A stretch of DNA of 64,000 nucleotides from CAMTWZ01 sp041749075 (GCA_041749075.1 JBGTBY010000022.1:61196-125195); one strand, 5' to 3'; positions 15,115 through 25,420 are shown, counted from the first letter of the stretch. Program-made: numbers and translations. Notes: generated from the sequence alone by a model not told the origin.

Positions 15115-17502
15115 ATGGCAGAAAACTCTAACAACGGCTCCCAAAACGGCAGATATCGTGGCGAATACATGGGCGAAAACCTAGGTCCGCAGACGAACTC
15201 GGGCGGATTCGACCAAGGAAGCGATGAGATCGATCTGAAGCAGATCATCGGACTCCTCTTCCACCACAAATGGATCGTGATCGGCGTGACGATGGTATCC
15301 ACGCTAGTTGCAGTGGCATATGCGTTAACCGCACTTCCTATCTACCAAAGCGACGGTGCCATCTTGGTCACGCAATCGGGCAACCGGTATTCGATGGCGG
15401 GATCGGATCTGTCGAACCTCCTCGTCTCCAACTTCGGAGTGGGTATGGGATCGACCATCGAAAACGAGTTGCAAGTGCTACAGAGCCGTCAGTTCAGCTT
15501 CGAGTTGGCCAAACGAATCTACGAGGAGCGCTATCAAAGCGATGGGCGGATGTACCCGCTGATGTGGCGGGCATTCCCAAAAGATTCAACGGTTGTATCG
15601 ATTGACACTGTTTACGTTCGGATTTCAGAAGGATTGAGATTCGCTCGGGCAGACAGATTGAGCGATTTAGTTCGAATTACCTTTGAGAGTCCTAGCCCTG
15701 AAGAAGCTCAACGTCTTGTAAATCTGTCGATTATAGCCTATACGGATGTATCCACCAGCATCAACAGGGCGCAAGCCACGAATGCCATCGGGTTTCTGAC
15801 CGAGGAAAAAGACAAGGTCGAAGCCCGCGTGATTGATGCGGAAGAGCGTCTTCGTGATTTCATGAACCGGGAGAAGCTGATCCAGCTGGACCGCCAGACC
15901 GAAGAACTCATCACACAAATGTCCATACTCGAAGCGGAACGACGTGCCGTGGATGTGCAACATACGGCAGTGAAGAGCGGCATTCTTAGCTATACGCAGG
16001 AATTAGAGCGAATCCGTCCCGGACTCGGCAACCAACTGACGTCCGGACTCGCTCCTATGCTCAACCGCCTGCAATATGCCTTGGCCGAAGCCGAGACGCG
16101 CAAGGTCTTGTTATTCGCAAAGAATCCGGGACTCACAGAAACCTCAAGAGAGCCCCAACTTTTGGAAATCAACCGGGAGATTGACGGAGTCCGCGCTGAA
16201 ATCGCCCGACTGACCAATGATTTCATCAAAGCGAGCGATTCGGATCTCGGATTTCTTACCTCGACGGATGGAGGTGTGGCGGTGAGGGTGAACCAGTTTC
16301 GGATGCAACTTATTGATCTTGAAATCAAGGACAAACAATTGGAAGCACAGTCTAAGGTGATGGATGATCGCTTGGCTGAATTCCAAGACTTTTTCAATGA
16401 TTTGCCCGATAATATGATCCAACTCGCCCAGCTTCGGAGAGAGATGCAAATCAATGAAGCGCTCTTCTTGATTATTTCCCAACAAGGTGCCGAGATGCAG
16501 CTTTGGGAACAGACCCAGAGCGGCCTTGCACGGGTCGTCGATTACGGGTATGTGCCCATTGAGCCGGTCAAGCCGAAGAAGCGCATCGTCGTGATCATCG
16601 GGTTTATGCTTGGATTTGTAATCAGTGTAGGCTATGTGTTCATCCGAGAGTACACGATCGTTGAGATCAACAGCATCGAGAAGCTTCGCAAGAAAGGATA
16701 TCCATTGTTGGCTGTGATTCCAGACATGTCGGACTACATCAAGGATAATTTCGACGGACGCGAGACCGTGCGTGTGAAGGGTCAGACGGTGGATACCGGC
16801 TTGGTAATGGTGCTCGATTCCATTTCCCCGATTTCCGAGAGTTTCCGTCGCCTGCAAGCGAATGTGATTTACTCGCAACCCGACAATACCTTCAAGACAC
16901 TGATCGTCACCTCCTCGAACAAATCGGAAGGGAAAACCACTCTCAGCACGAACCTAGCAGTAGCCTTGGCTGAATCCGGACGAAAAGTCTGCATCATCGA
17001 CTGTGATTTCCGTCGCCCGAGGGTACATGCGGTGTTTGGCTCCAACCAACAACCCGGCGTGATCGAAATCCTGTTCGATGGCAAGAAGTGGCAGGATGTA
17101 GTGCAAGACACGATGATTCCGAATGTGCAGGTGTTGACGGGCGGGAAGCGTCCGCCGAATCCGGCTGAAATCATTCGTTCGCATAAATTGCATGAGCTGA
17201 TTGAAACCCTGAAAGGTCACTATGACCATGTATTGATCGATTCGGCTCCATTCGGCATTATTTCGGATGCAGCTCCTCTGATCAAACTAGCGGATGGGGT
17301 GATCTTGGCGGTTCGATTCAACAAAGCGAAGGAACCAGAACTGGATCTGACCATCGAGAACCTGCAGAAAGTGAAAGCGAATGTGTTGGGCGTGGTGATG
17401 ACCGCCTTCGACCATAAGAAATCCAGCGGGTACTACTATACCAGCTACTATTACAAATATGCCTACGACAGCTACTATGCCTACCATGAAAAAACGAATT
17501 AA
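15115..17502 (+). CDS. Wzc-like polysaccharide co-polymerase with BY-kinase domain
   Basis: Inner-membrane chain-length regulator and autokinase of 795 aa. Residues 40-75 contain the Wzz domain start and first membrane helix (WIVIGVTMVSTLVAVAYAL). A long periplasmic coiled coil follows to about 470, then a second helix near 492-514 (IVVIIGFMLGFVISVGYVF). The cytoplasmic kinase has Walker A SNKSEGKTTLSTN near residue 600, Walker A' CIIDCDFRRPR and Walker B HVLIDSAPFG. It ends in a tyrosine cluster (YYYTSYYYKYAYDSYYAYH), the usual autophosphorylation tail. It controls length and export of the polysaccharide made by this locus. It overlaps the SLBB gene. Confidence 0.93.
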   Translation: MAENSNNGSQNGRYRGEYMGENLGPQTNSGGFDQGSDEIDLKQIIGLLFHHKWIVIGVTMVSTLVAVAYALTALPIYQSDGAILVTQSGNRYSMAGSDLSNLLVSNFGVGMGSTIENELQVLQSRQFSFELAKRIYEERYQSDGRMYPLMWRAFPKDSTVVSIDTVYVRISEGLRFARADRLSDLVRITFESPSPEEAQRLVNLSIIAYTDVSTSINRAQATNAIGFLTEEKDKVEARVIDAEERLRDFMNREKLIQLDRQTEELITQMSILEAERRAVDVQHTAVKSGILSYTQELERIRPGLGNQLTSGLAPMLNRLQYALAEAETRKVLLFAKNPGLTETSREPQLLEINREIDGVRAEIARLTNDFIKASDSDLGFLTSTDGGVAVRVNQFRMQLIDLEIKDKQLEAQSKVMDDRLAEFQDFFNDLPDNMIQLAQLRREMQINEALFLIISQQGAEMQLWEQTQSGLARVVDYGYVPIEPVKPKKRIVVIIGFMLGFVISVGYVFIREYTIVEINSIEKLRKKGYPLLAVIPDMSDYIKDNFDGRETVRVKGQTVDTGLVMVLDSISPISESFRRLQANVIYSQPDNTFKTLIVTSSNKSEGKTTLSTNLAVALAESGRKVCIIDCDFRRPRVHAVFGSNQQPGVIEILFDGKKWQDVVQDTMIPNVQVLTGGKRPPNPAEIIRSHKLHELIETLKGHYDHVLIDSAPFGIISDAAPLIKLADGVILAVRFNKAKEPELDLTIENLQKVKANVLGVVMTAFDHKKSSGYYYTSYYYKYAYDSYYAYHEKTN

Positions 17503-18073
17503 GAATAATAAACAGGAGGATGGGGGGAAGGGAGGAAGAATATTTTTGTATTCTCTTGTCCTCATTCTCCTCCTGTTAATCAATCCCCATACCCTGTCTG
17601 CCCAGTTCCAGCAAGGGCAGCTCCAATTCTCCCAGCAATTTATTCGGGGCGAAACAATCATAAGGGTTGCAGAGGTGGGTCAGTTAGCGGATTCGGTTCA
17701 TGTTTGGGGCGATGTGAACGTGGCGGGGGTGTACGTGGTACCACGGGGTTCTTCGCTTGCCCAGGTCATCTCCTTCTCCCGCGGGCCCTCGCGCTATTTC
17801 ACGAGCGAGACCGTGCTCGATTGGTCCAAATTGCGGATCGAAGTAACAGTGAATTCCTGGAACGGTGAGGAAGAGAGGATGGAAGGGAAAACCTATACGT
17901 TTAAGTATAATGAATCCCTACCCGTAGGTATGACCGATTATGTGATCCAGAACAACGACGTGGTGATGATCGAGCTCAAGCGAAAGCCGGCGTTTGTAGA
18001 CTGGATAAGAGTGGTTGCTCCGGTTGTGAGTACAGTAGCAACGACTATATTGATTATTCAAAATTTGAGATAA
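17486..18073 (+). CDS. SLBB-domain protein of the polysaccharide export apparatus
   Basis: A protein of 195 aa with a basic N terminus and signal peptide (RIFLYSLVLILLLLINPHTLSAQ). One SLBB-like domain follows (VHVWGDVNVAGVYVVPRGSS with LAQVISFSRGP), then a C-terminal hydrophobic segment (VVAPVVSTVATTILIIQ) suited to anchoring in a membrane. It lacks the Poly_export domain of Wza, so it is not a complete outer-membrane exporter; it may be a periplasmic partner of the Wzc-like protein. I use ATG 17486, 17 bases inside the kinase gene, because it starts the signal peptide; ATG 17459 and 17477 are in the same frame. Confidence 0.75.
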   Translation: MKKRIKNNKQEDGGKGGRIFLYSLVLILLLLINPHTLSAQFQQGQLQFSQQFIRGETIIRVAEVGQLADSVHVWGDVNVAGVYVVPRGSSLAQVISFSRGPSRYFTSETVLDWSKLRIEVTVNSWNGEEERMEGKTYTFKYNESLPVGMTDYVIQNNDVVMIELKRKPAFVDWIRVVAPVVSTVATTILIIQNLR

Positions 18074-18119
18074 TGAATCACGACAACTGTTTGAGATGGT
18101 CCTGAAAAATCGGTCAGTA

Positions 18120-18520
18120 GATTCAAATCCCTAATTTACTGTCATGAACAGAAGAAAACGCCGCAATTTCACCTCCAGTTTCAAGATCATGGTCGTGCTA
18201 GAAGCGCTCAAAGAGCTCCAAACGATGTCTGAGCTGGCCGAAAGATTCGAGCTTCATGCCAACCAGATCTCGATATGGAAGGCACAGTTCCTGACCAACG
18301 CAGGTTCGGTCTTTGAGGCGGACGACTATGGCGAGGAGTTCGACAAGGCTCGGGCGCAGATGAATGAGCTCTGCAACTAGGTCGAGCGCATCAAGTACGA
18401 TAAGATCTTTTTGGTCGAGCCGCAGGATGGAAAACAACTGGTTGAGCTTTGCGAGGACTACATTAGGTTCAGTACGAACCACCTTAGTTTGTCTTATGAA
18501 AAGGTCAAACTAACTTCTAT
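18120..18520 (+). pseudogene. IS3-family transposase remnant (orfA and start of orfB)
   Basis: MNRRKRRNFTSSFKIMVVLEAL plus SELAERFELHANQISIWKAQFL is the helix-turn-helix orfA of IS3-family elements. The frame stops at TAG 18378-18380 after MNELCN. In the same frame, KQLVELCEDYIRFSTNHLSLSYEKV then resembles the junction to orfB, after which homology ends. TGGTCCTGAAAAATCGG near 18098 may be part of the left inverted end. The piece stands at the left border of the AT-rich block. A C-terminal IS3 fragment is found at its other side (25490-25613). Confidence 0.8.
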
Positions 18521-18683
18521 AGTTGGATAGAAAATAGATATTTCTATTATTTTATGGTTGTTATGCTCTAGAGCAAATAGTATAGATTTTAATGATGTCA
18601 TCAATATTAGTAGATGTTTTGTTCGATGCCTCACGAAGAATGAGACAAGTATGATGCCAATATAATGATCAGGATCCTTCCCC

Positions 18684-20210
18684 TTGTTGGCTGAAAACAA
18701 AAAACGTATCCTCCGCAATACCGGCATGCTATATGTGCGCATGTTTCTTAGTATGTTGGTTACATTGTATACGTCACGAGTCGTGCTTTCGGTTTTGGGA
18801 ATAGAAGATTTTGGTATCTATTACGTAGTTACTGGCTTTGTGGCTTTACTTGGGTTTTTGCAGGGTGCAATGACAACAGCAACGCAGCGTTACTTTGCGT
18901 TTGATATAGGTGAGGCCTCTGGCAAAAATCTAACAATTATATTTACTTCTAGTTTTCAGATACATCTTCTGCTTGCTATAGTTATAATTATAGTTGCAGA
19001 AACCGCTGGATACTGGTTTGTAATTACACAATTAACAATTCCTACGGATCGCTTAGATGCAGCCCTTTGGGCATATCATCTAGCCGTTGCAGCCTTTGCA
19101 ATTAGTGTGCTGATGGTTCCTTACACAGCCATGTTGATGGCTCATGAACGCATGGGCATTTTCGCTGCAATTAGTATGGCTGATGTATTATTAAAATTAT
19201 CTGCTGTACTTTCTTTGCAAGTGATTGGGAGTGATAAACTAATAACGTACAGTTCGTTATTACTAACAGTGGTAGTATTTACTTTCACTGCATACATAGT
19301 CTCTAACATTCGTCTTTTTCCTAATGTTAGTCTAAGATGGCGATGGCATTCGAATCAATTTCAAATTATGCTCAGTTATACTGCTTGGAACACTTGGGGA
19401 AGCTTTGCGGCGGCAATGTCAATGCATGGAACCAATATATTGCTAAATATATTTTTTGGACCAGCTGTAAACGCAAGTAGAACGATTGCAACAATGGCAA
19501 ACTCTGCGCTCAATAGTTTTATTCAGAATGTTCAGGTTGCAATAAATCCACAGATAATAAAGTCATATGCATCAGGAAATATTAATGAAATGCACAGTTT
19601 GGTATTACATGCGTCAAAATACAATTTCTATTTGTTGTTTATTCTGGCAATACCCGTTTTGTTTAATACTGAGGCACTATTGACTTTATGGTTAACAGAG
19701 GTACCGCCATATGCAGTGGTTTTTCTAAGATTAACAATAATCGCTTCACTAATTGACTCTTTTTCTGGACCTTTAATGGTTTCGGCACAAGCTACTGGAC
19801 ATATAAGAGCCTACCAAACAATTATTGGTAGTATATTACTACTAAATGTACCGATAAGCTATTTAACAATACTTCAATGGAACGAACCGGAAACGGTAGT
19901 TTGGGTTTCAATCATACTAGCTATATCTGCATTAATAATCAGGTTAATAATTCTTAATAAGTTAACTAAACTTGCTGTATCTAATTATGTAACAGATGTG
20001 TTGTTAAGATCACTATATGTATCATTAGCTACCATCAGTATTATATATTTCTGTATACCGAGTGGGAATACAGCTTTGACAATAGTAGTAAGTATAATAG
20101 CAAGCACCATACTTACTGTCATTATAGTTTGTTTAATTGGTTTAAATACCGCAGAACGACTATCTATACTGTACTATAGTAGGCAATTCATAAATCATAT
20201 AAATAGATAG
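18684..20210 (+). CDS. Wzx-type polysaccharide flippase
   Basis: Integral membrane protein of 508 aa with about 12-14 helices, of the MATE/MOP-superfamily lipopolysaccharide flippase group. It begins NTGMLYVRMFLSMLVTLYTSRVVLSVLGIEDFGIYYVV, the usual first helix and loop of Bacteroidota Wzx proteins. It should flip the undecaprenyl-linked repeat unit to the periplasm. Base composition is AT-rich (many ATA and TTA codons), unlike the genes to the left. TTG 18684 is the first start before the conserved part. Four bases separate it from the nitroreductase-family gene. Confidence 0.9.
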   Translation: MLAENKKRILRNTGMLYVRMFLSMLVTLYTSRVVLSVLGIEDFGIYYVVTGFVALLGFLQGAMTTATQRYFAFDIGEASGKNLTIIFTSSFQIHLLLAIVIIIVAETAGYWFVITQLTIPTDRLDAALWAYHLAVAAFAISVLMVPYTAMLMAHERMGIFAAISMADVLLKLSAVLSLQVIGSDKLITYSSLLLTVVVFTFTAYIVSNIRLFPNVSLRWRWHSNQFQIMLSYTAWNTWGSFAAAMSMHGTNILLNIFFGPAVNASRTIATMANSALNSFIQNVQVAINPQIIKSYASGNINEMHSLVLHASKYNFYLLFILAIPVLFNTEALLTLWLTEVPPYAVVFLRLTIIASLIDSFSGPLMVSAQATGHIRAYQTIIGSILLLNVPISYLTILQWNEPETVVWVSIILAISALIIRLIILNKLTKLAVSNYVTDVLLRSLYVSLATISIIYFCIPSGNTALTIVVSIIASTILTVIIVCLIGLNTAERLSILYYSRQFINHINR

Positions 20211-20213
20211 TAC

Positions 20214-21197
20214 GTGAACTGGTTTAAGAAAAAATTTTACGGATTTGTATTCTTCCGAACATCAATAGGGGAGATTCTTACCATTATTTATAGTATGATA
20301 CTACACTTAAGACACTCTTTTAATGATAGAAATCCTGGGAACGATAAATTAAAACTACAATATTATATTGCTAAGAACTGTCATATAGTTGAAAAGGGGC
20401 TAGCATTGCCAGAGCCAAGAAAGGGTTTTGGGCGACCTAAGATTATGAGTCTCATCGAAAAAACTAAGCTATACGAACAGAACTACGGTGAAAGTGAATT
20501 AGGTTGTGCAGTACGTGACACGCTAAGGGAATATTTATGTTTTCATTCTGCGCCTGATAATACTCTAGATAGTGAATTAAGAGAGAAGATTACCCAATTC
20601 TTAATCGACCATACTCAAAATGGGAAAGGAGGGCTAAAGATGTTGACTAAGATACAATGGAATGAGTTCTCCCTTGAAGGATTTGAGAAATTTTTAAAGA
20701 CTCGGCACAGTGTACGAGATTTCAGTACTGAGCCTATTGATGAGAGTATAATTAATTTAGCAATAAAGGCAAGTTTGAATACACCATCAGTATGCAATCG
20801 TCAAGGGTGGAAAGTACATTACTACAGTAGGAAAAATAAAATCAAAATATTGTTACAGCATCAGAATGGTAATGCTGGTTTTACCGACTCCATAGATAAG
20901 CTAATAATAATAACTGCGACCATTAATGCATTTACTCGTTACGAGCACAATCAATTATTTACTGATGGAGGATTGTTTGCCATGAATCTTATGTTAGCAT
21001 TACATGCAGCGGGATTAGGATCCTGCCCTTTAAATACATGCATGCCATACTATAAGGAAGATAAACTGAAGGAGATAGCGGATATTCCAAAGCAAGAAAG
21101 ACTTATAATGATGATTGGAATTGGAAATCTGAAGAATGAATTCAAGGTTGCTCATTCAGAGAAATATCCGTTGGAACAAATATTAAATCGACATTAA
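20214..21197 (+). CDS. Nitroreductase-family protein in the polysaccharide locus
   Basis: A protein of 327 aa. The C-terminal 180 residues are a nitroreductase-like flavin fold: FLKTRHSVRDFSTEPIDESIINLAIKASLNTPSVCNRQGWKVHYY, then DGGLFAMNLMLALHAAGLGSCPLNTC. The N-terminal 140 residues are a helical extension found in polysaccharide-linked members. FMN binding is likely; the reaction is unknown. It lies between the flippase and a pyruvyl transferase-family gene, a trio that recurs in capsule loci, so it probably modifies a sugar or its carrier. GTG 20214 start; very close spacing on both sides implies one operon. Confidence 0.8.
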   Translation: MNWFKKKFYGFVFFRTSIGEILTIIYSMILHLRHSFNDRNPGNDKLKLQYYIAKNCHIVEKGLALPEPRKGFGRPKIMSLIEKTKLYEQNYGESELGCAVRDTLREYLCFHSAPDNTLDSELREKITQFLIDHTQNGKGGLKMLTKIQWNEFSLEGFEKFLKTRHSVRDFSTEPIDESIINLAIKASLNTPSVCNRQGWKVHYYSRKNKIKILLQHQNGNAGFTDSIDKLIIITATINAFTRYEHNQLFTDGGLFAMNLMLALHAAGLGSCPLNTCMPYYKEDKLKEIADIPKQERLIMMIGIGNLKNEFKVAHSEKYPLEQILNRH

Positions 21198-21200
21198 CCA

Positions 21201-22319
21201 ATGAAAGTAGCAATATTGACACATCCGTTAGGACGGAATTATGGTGGAATTATGCAAGCATGGGCTTTTCAGAAAGTACTAAGACGAATGGGTGTTGAAC
21301 CGGTTACAATTGATAGACGATCAGATTCACCTAATATAATACAACGATCCCAGCAAATCTGTTCTCGGGTGTTAAAGAAGGTAACAGGCAAGCGTATGGC
21401 ACCAATTAATTTCGAAAGTCACCTTCCAACCATTTTGCACAACAATCACTTATTTGTGTCAAAAAGTATGAATTTGTCCGAGTCTATTAATAGTTCTGAT
21501 GATCTGCGGGTGCATTTTGCTAGACATGATTACGATGCAGTTATTGTTGGTAGTGATCAAATATGGCGTCCCAAATTCACGCCGAATATGGGTGAATATT
21601 ATTTAGATTTTTTAAAACAAAAAGACATGAAGCGCGTGGCATACGCTGCGTCATTTGGTGTTGATAGCTGGGAATATAACAAAAGGCAAACTGTCATATA
21701 TTCAGATTTAGTTAAAAAATTCAATTCAATAAGCGTACGAGAGGACTCTGCAGTCGATATGTGTAGTAGGTTCTTGGGTGTTAATGCTACTCACGTATTG
21801 GATCCAACCTTATTGCTTTCAAAAGCAGACTATTGTGATCTGATTGGTGACGAAAGACTCGAAAAAGAATCGAAAGGTGTCTACACGTATTTTCTTGATA
21901 AATCCGTATTAAAAGATGAAATGTCGAATCAGATTGCGAATCGAATTAGTCAGCCTGTATATTCTTGTCAACCAAAATATAATCTTAATGAAGACTATTC
22001 TGATATTAGTGGTTATGTGTTCCCAGATATTCGAGATTGGCTCTCCGGATTTGCGAATTCAAAATTCGTATTGACGGATTCGTTTCATGGAATGGTATTT
22101 TCAATTCTCTTTGAAAAACCGTTTCTTGTTGTTACAAATAGTGGTAGAGGAGCTGCTCGTTTTAAATCACTTGCTAAAATATCTCAGACGGAAAGTAAAC
22201 TAATTGATATTGGTGTGAAAATACCCGGAAATATTTACTCCAATCTCATGTTGGAGAAGACCATCAATATAATCAATGTAAATAATTCACTTGAGTGGCT
22301 AAAAAAAGCTTTATTCTAA
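21201..22319 (+). CDS. Polysaccharide pyruvyl transferase family protein
   Basis: A protein of 372 aa of the PS_pyruv_trans (CsaB/WcaK-like) family. Typical features are MKVAILTHPLGRNYGGIMQAWAF at the N terminus, VIVGSDQIWRPKF near residue 113, VAYAASFG, and the C-terminal DSFHGMVFSILFEKPFLVV, which matches the conserved S-x-H-x-x-hydrophobic region. It should transfer pyruvate from PEP as a ketal to a sugar of the repeat unit, or act as a related transferase. It follows the nitroreductase gene by three bases. Confidence 0.87.
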   Translation: MKVAILTHPLGRNYGGIMQAWAFQKVLRRMGVEPVTIDRRSDSPNIIQRSQQICSRVLKKVTGKRMAPINFESHLPTILHNNHLFVSKSMNLSESINSSDDLRVHFARHDYDAVIVGSDQIWRPKFTPNMGEYYLDFLKQKDMKRVAYAASFGVDSWEYNKRQTVIYSDLVKKFNSISVREDSAVDMCSRFLGVNATHVLDPTLLLSKADYCDLIGDERLEKESKGVYTYFLDKSVLKDEMSNQIANRISQPVYSCQPKYNLNEDYSDISGYVFPDIRDWLSGFANSKFVLTDSFHGMVFSILFEKPFLVVTNSGRGAARFKSLAKISQTESKLIDIGVKIPGNIYSNLMLEKTINIINVNNSLEWLKKALF

Positions 22320-22442
22320 ATATTTCAATAGAATTGGTTTTGTGTATTCCAAATTATAATAATAAGATATATACGAAAGAAGAGTAAGTATTTGATGAGG
22401 TAAAGAATGAATAGTATTTATATAGCATTAATTAAAAAAAGG

Positions 22443-23034
22443 TCAAGACAACTTAAGAGGCTTTGAACGGATAAGTTTGAGCAAGATATGATAGATATCA
22501 ACCATCCTATATTTGAACCGAAACTTGCACTCCTTCAATTGCAAGTTGAACGTGTTTATGTGCATGGCACGGCATTTGGTGAGCCGCGTCTTGGCATAAC
22601 CCCAGAACCCTTCTATGCCGTTGATGTGGCTGCCTGCACGCACAAAATCTCCGACTCCATGATCAACTCGCAGATGCTTCGCGCAACCCAGGTCGACAAG
22701 TCCATTATAGGAGCGACAGCCGTCGCTGTGGATGACGCTATCCAAGCAGTTTTTGCCACTTATGAAGACTTTTCCCGATCGTTTTGCCCCGGGCACCACG
22801 TCCGCGAATTCCTTTGGCCGCCAAGCTCCGAAGTAGGATTCGTCGACTTCGAGATGACCGGAAAACGGGGACTGGTCTTGGCAGTATTCGGCGATTCGAG
22901 TGCGTATGAGCACAAGGTGGGAGTTTATTGTGTTTCGACTCAAGCAGGACAGTTCGGCGATCTTTTTGGCGCACAGATCCAGGCATGAGAGCTTGAGAAC
23001 CCGTCTGAACATAGCCTCCTAAATTTCTGAACAT
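22443..23034 (-). pseudogene. IS1595-family (ISXO2-like) transposase remnant
   Basis: Degenerate DDE transposase. LEVDESYFGAWRPKEF, SVIHSDGCRSYNGLVDLGCAKHL and HINGIEGFWGYAKTRLTK are signature stretches of the ISXO2-like domain. The segment between the first Asp and the HSD motif is too short, and the phase changes near 22750-22800 (the phrase RGARGKTIGKS is in another frame), so the gene has an internal deletion and a frameshift. Its better base composition (near 50% G+C) contrasts with the AT-rich genes on both sides, so it inserted later. Flanks 22320-22442 and 23035-23109 hold no gene. Confidence 0.85.
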
Positions 23035-23109
23035 ATTATGTACTTGTTGGCATTCAACAACTTATGAAGATAATACATCCCCTTAAATTGTTATGACCCT
23101 TAAAATAAT

Positions 23110-24099
23110 ATGATATCGTTTATTGTTATTGGAAGGAACGAGAGTAAGAGAATAAGCAAATGCATAGATAGTATATACACGACAATATCCTACAATAATC
23201 TATTGGGTGCTGAAATAATATATGTTGATTCTAAATCAACAGATGAAAGTATAGAGCTTGTTAGGACATACAAGGATATAAAAGTATTTCTAGTTACTGG
23301 AGAATGTAATGCGGCAATTGCGCGCAATATTGGTGCAACAGAATCTAGAAATGATATTCTGTTTTTCATTGATGGGGATATGGAAATAGAGCGATCATTT
23401 TTATCTAACGTCATAATAAATGACAAGTTAATATATGACTGTGTTACTGGTCATTTGGATGATTATCTTTATGATGAGAATGGTGTATATATCGGAATGA
23501 AGAGTAGATCATATATAAATAAAATTCCTAATGAGGAGCAGGTGTTAAAAGCAAATGGAGGGATTTTTGTAATAAAGAAAAGTGTATGGAACCTCGTCGA
23601 TGGGATGAATACAAAATTTAGAATCAATGAAGATAATGATTTAACATTACGACTTATAAGGTATGGTATTAAAACAATAAGAGTCCCAGTTCTTATTTGT
23701 AGGCACCATACAATTGATTACAATAGTGAATTTAGAATGTGGCGAGATCTATTTAACTTTAATAGCCTCTACCCGGGTTTATTGCTTAGAGAAAATATTT
23801 CAATTCTTAAAGCATGGTCAAGGGCTCTACGTTATAATTATACTTCTTACCTATTTATAGTTTATTTATTCTCTTTTATTATTGAAACCAAATATCTATC
23901 AAATTATCTATTTGCTACATATTTACTAGTTCTTACAGCAAGAGTGTTTAAAAACACTATAGATGTAACAGTGTCTATTAATAAAATAGTCTACTTCATA
24001 GAAAGAGTAATATATCAAATAATAAATGATATGTGTTATTGGTTTGGATTTCTCTTTCTGTATCCAAAGGCAAAGAAGCTAAGCTATATTAGAGTGTAG
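23110..24099 (+). CDS. Glycosyltransferase family 2 with C-terminal membrane segments
   Basis: A protein of 329 aa. GT-A fold with MISFIVIGRNESKRISKCIDSI, IIYVDSKSTDESIEL, the acceptor-side ARNIGATESRNDILFFIDGDMEIE (DGD metal motif) and FRINEDNDLTLRLIRYG (ED motif). The last 100 residues have two to three hydrophobic helices, so it is anchored to the inner membrane. It adds one sugar to the lipid-linked repeat unit; donor and linkage unknown. AT-rich, like its neighbours. A 162-bp AT-rich gap without visible features follows (24100-24262). Confidence 0.88.
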   Translation: MISFIVIGRNESKRISKCIDSIYTTISYNNLLGAEIIYVDSKSTDESIELVRTYKDIKVFLVTGECNAAIARNIGATESRNDILFFIDGDMEIERSFLSNVIINDKLIYDCVTGHLDDYLYDENGVYIGMKSRSYINKIPNEEQVLKANGGIFVIKKSVWNLVDGMNTKFRINEDNDLTLRLIRYGIKTIRVPVLICRHHTIDYNSEFRMWRDLFNFNSLYPGLLLRENISILKAWSRALRYNYTSYLFIVYLFSFIIETKYLSNYLFATYLLVLTARVFKNTIDVTVSINKIVYFIERVIYQIINDMCYWFGFLFLYPKAKKLSYIRV

Positions 24100-24262
24100 T
24101 TTCTTTTCGGATATCAATATAAAGCAACATAAACATAATAAGTATGAATCAAAGTAAAAAACTGATATTAAGCACTATGTATACTATTATTATATGTATG
24201 TACAATTGAATAGTGGCATGAATAAAAAATGTAATACTTGTAAAAACAGTTATAAAGAATAG

Positions 24263-25420
24263 ATGCTACTAAGTATACTTGTCTATGGGTTACTGGGATT
24301 ATCACTTTGGTGGCTTGGTGTTCTTGCGTCAAAAAGAGAAAGATTGAATCGTATTAGAAATATAAATACATCATTTTGGACTTGGGAAATATTATTGTCT
24401 TTACTGCTTTTTGGAATGATTTCCGGATTGCGTTGGAATGTAGGTACGGATCATCTGAGTTATTTAAGACTGTATGAGGATTTATTAAATGGTGTAGAGT
24501 ATAATAGTGAGGATATGGAAATAGGCTTCCTATTTATTTCTTCGATGCTTTCAAAAGCAGGTTTCCACTTTTCATTCTATTTCGGTATTTTGGCAGTTAT
24601 TCAATTGATATTTGTATATTACGCATTTAAAGAACATAGATATGTTCTGCCGTATTTAGGATTATTGATATTGTTTGGAGGGCAATACCATCTGTGGATG
24701 AATGGTATTAGACAAACTATTGCAGCATGTATTATAGTGCTTTCGGTTCAATATATTACTAATAGAAATCCTTTAAAATATTTTCTAGTTGTTCTGGTTG
24801 CGACACTGTTTCATAAATCAGCAATTATATTAATTGTTTTGTATGCAATACCAAATGTCAACTATTTCCTAAATAGATATATAACTACAGCAATATTAAT
24901 ATTGTCAGTCTATATTGGATTTAATCCATATTGGATAACAGTAAATGATAGCCTTGTTAACATATTAAATATAGTAGGTTATGAAAATTACTCAAGTAGG
25001 CTTGAGTATTTTATAGTTGAAAAGCAAGAGTATTTATCATTTGGACCAAGACGAATATTGACTCTACTTCTTAATATTGTAATGGTTTGGTTATTCTATG
25101 ACTATTACAAAAAGACGAACAATAATCTTGTGCTATTGTTTTTTAATTTGTCAATTATTGGTGCCATAATGTTCAATCTCTTTGCAAACGCTGGTCATAT
25201 ATTTTTACGTCCAACGTACTATTTAACTATTTTTACGCCCATTGTCTCATCCATATTGCTTAGTTACTATTCTTATAACCGAACTAGTAGAATCCTCACT
25301 GCAAAATTCCTATTATTATTTATCCTGTCCATTAGTTATTTAATAATAGCAATATATGCTGATGCGGATAAATATGATTACGATTATACTAATTATAAAT
25401 TCTTTTGGGATTACTATTAG
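24263..25420 (+). CDS. EpsG/Wzy-type polysaccharide polymerase
   Basis: A polytopic membrane protein of 385 aa with about 10-12 helices. SGLRWNVGTDHLSYLRLYEDLL near residue 55, SEDMEIGFLFISSML and GGQYHLWMNGIRQTIAACII near 140 follow the EpsG family pattern (R-x-x-x-GTD-x-x-x-Y and N-x-I-R-Q). It is the best candidate for the O-unit polymerase in this locus. No other Wzy-like protein is visible in the block. Confidence 0.85.
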   Translation: MLLSILVYGLLGLSLWWLGVLASKRERLNRIRNINTSFWTWEILLSLLLFGMISGLRWNVGTDHLSYLRLYEDLLNGVEYNSEDMEIGFLFISSMLSKAGFHFSFYFGILAVIQLIFVYYAFKEHRYVLPYLGLLILFGGQYHLWMNGIRQTIAACIIVLSVQYITNRNPLKYFLVVLVATLFHKSAIILIVLYAIPNVNYFLNRYITTAILILSVYIGFNPYWITVNDSLVNILNIVGYENYSSRLEYFIVEKQEYLSFGPRRILTLLLNIVMVWLFYDYYKKTNNNLVLLFFNLSIIGAIMFNLFANAGHIFLRPTYYLTIFTPIVSSILLSYYSYNRTSRILTAKFLLLFILSISYLIIAIYADADKYDYDYTNYKFFWDYY

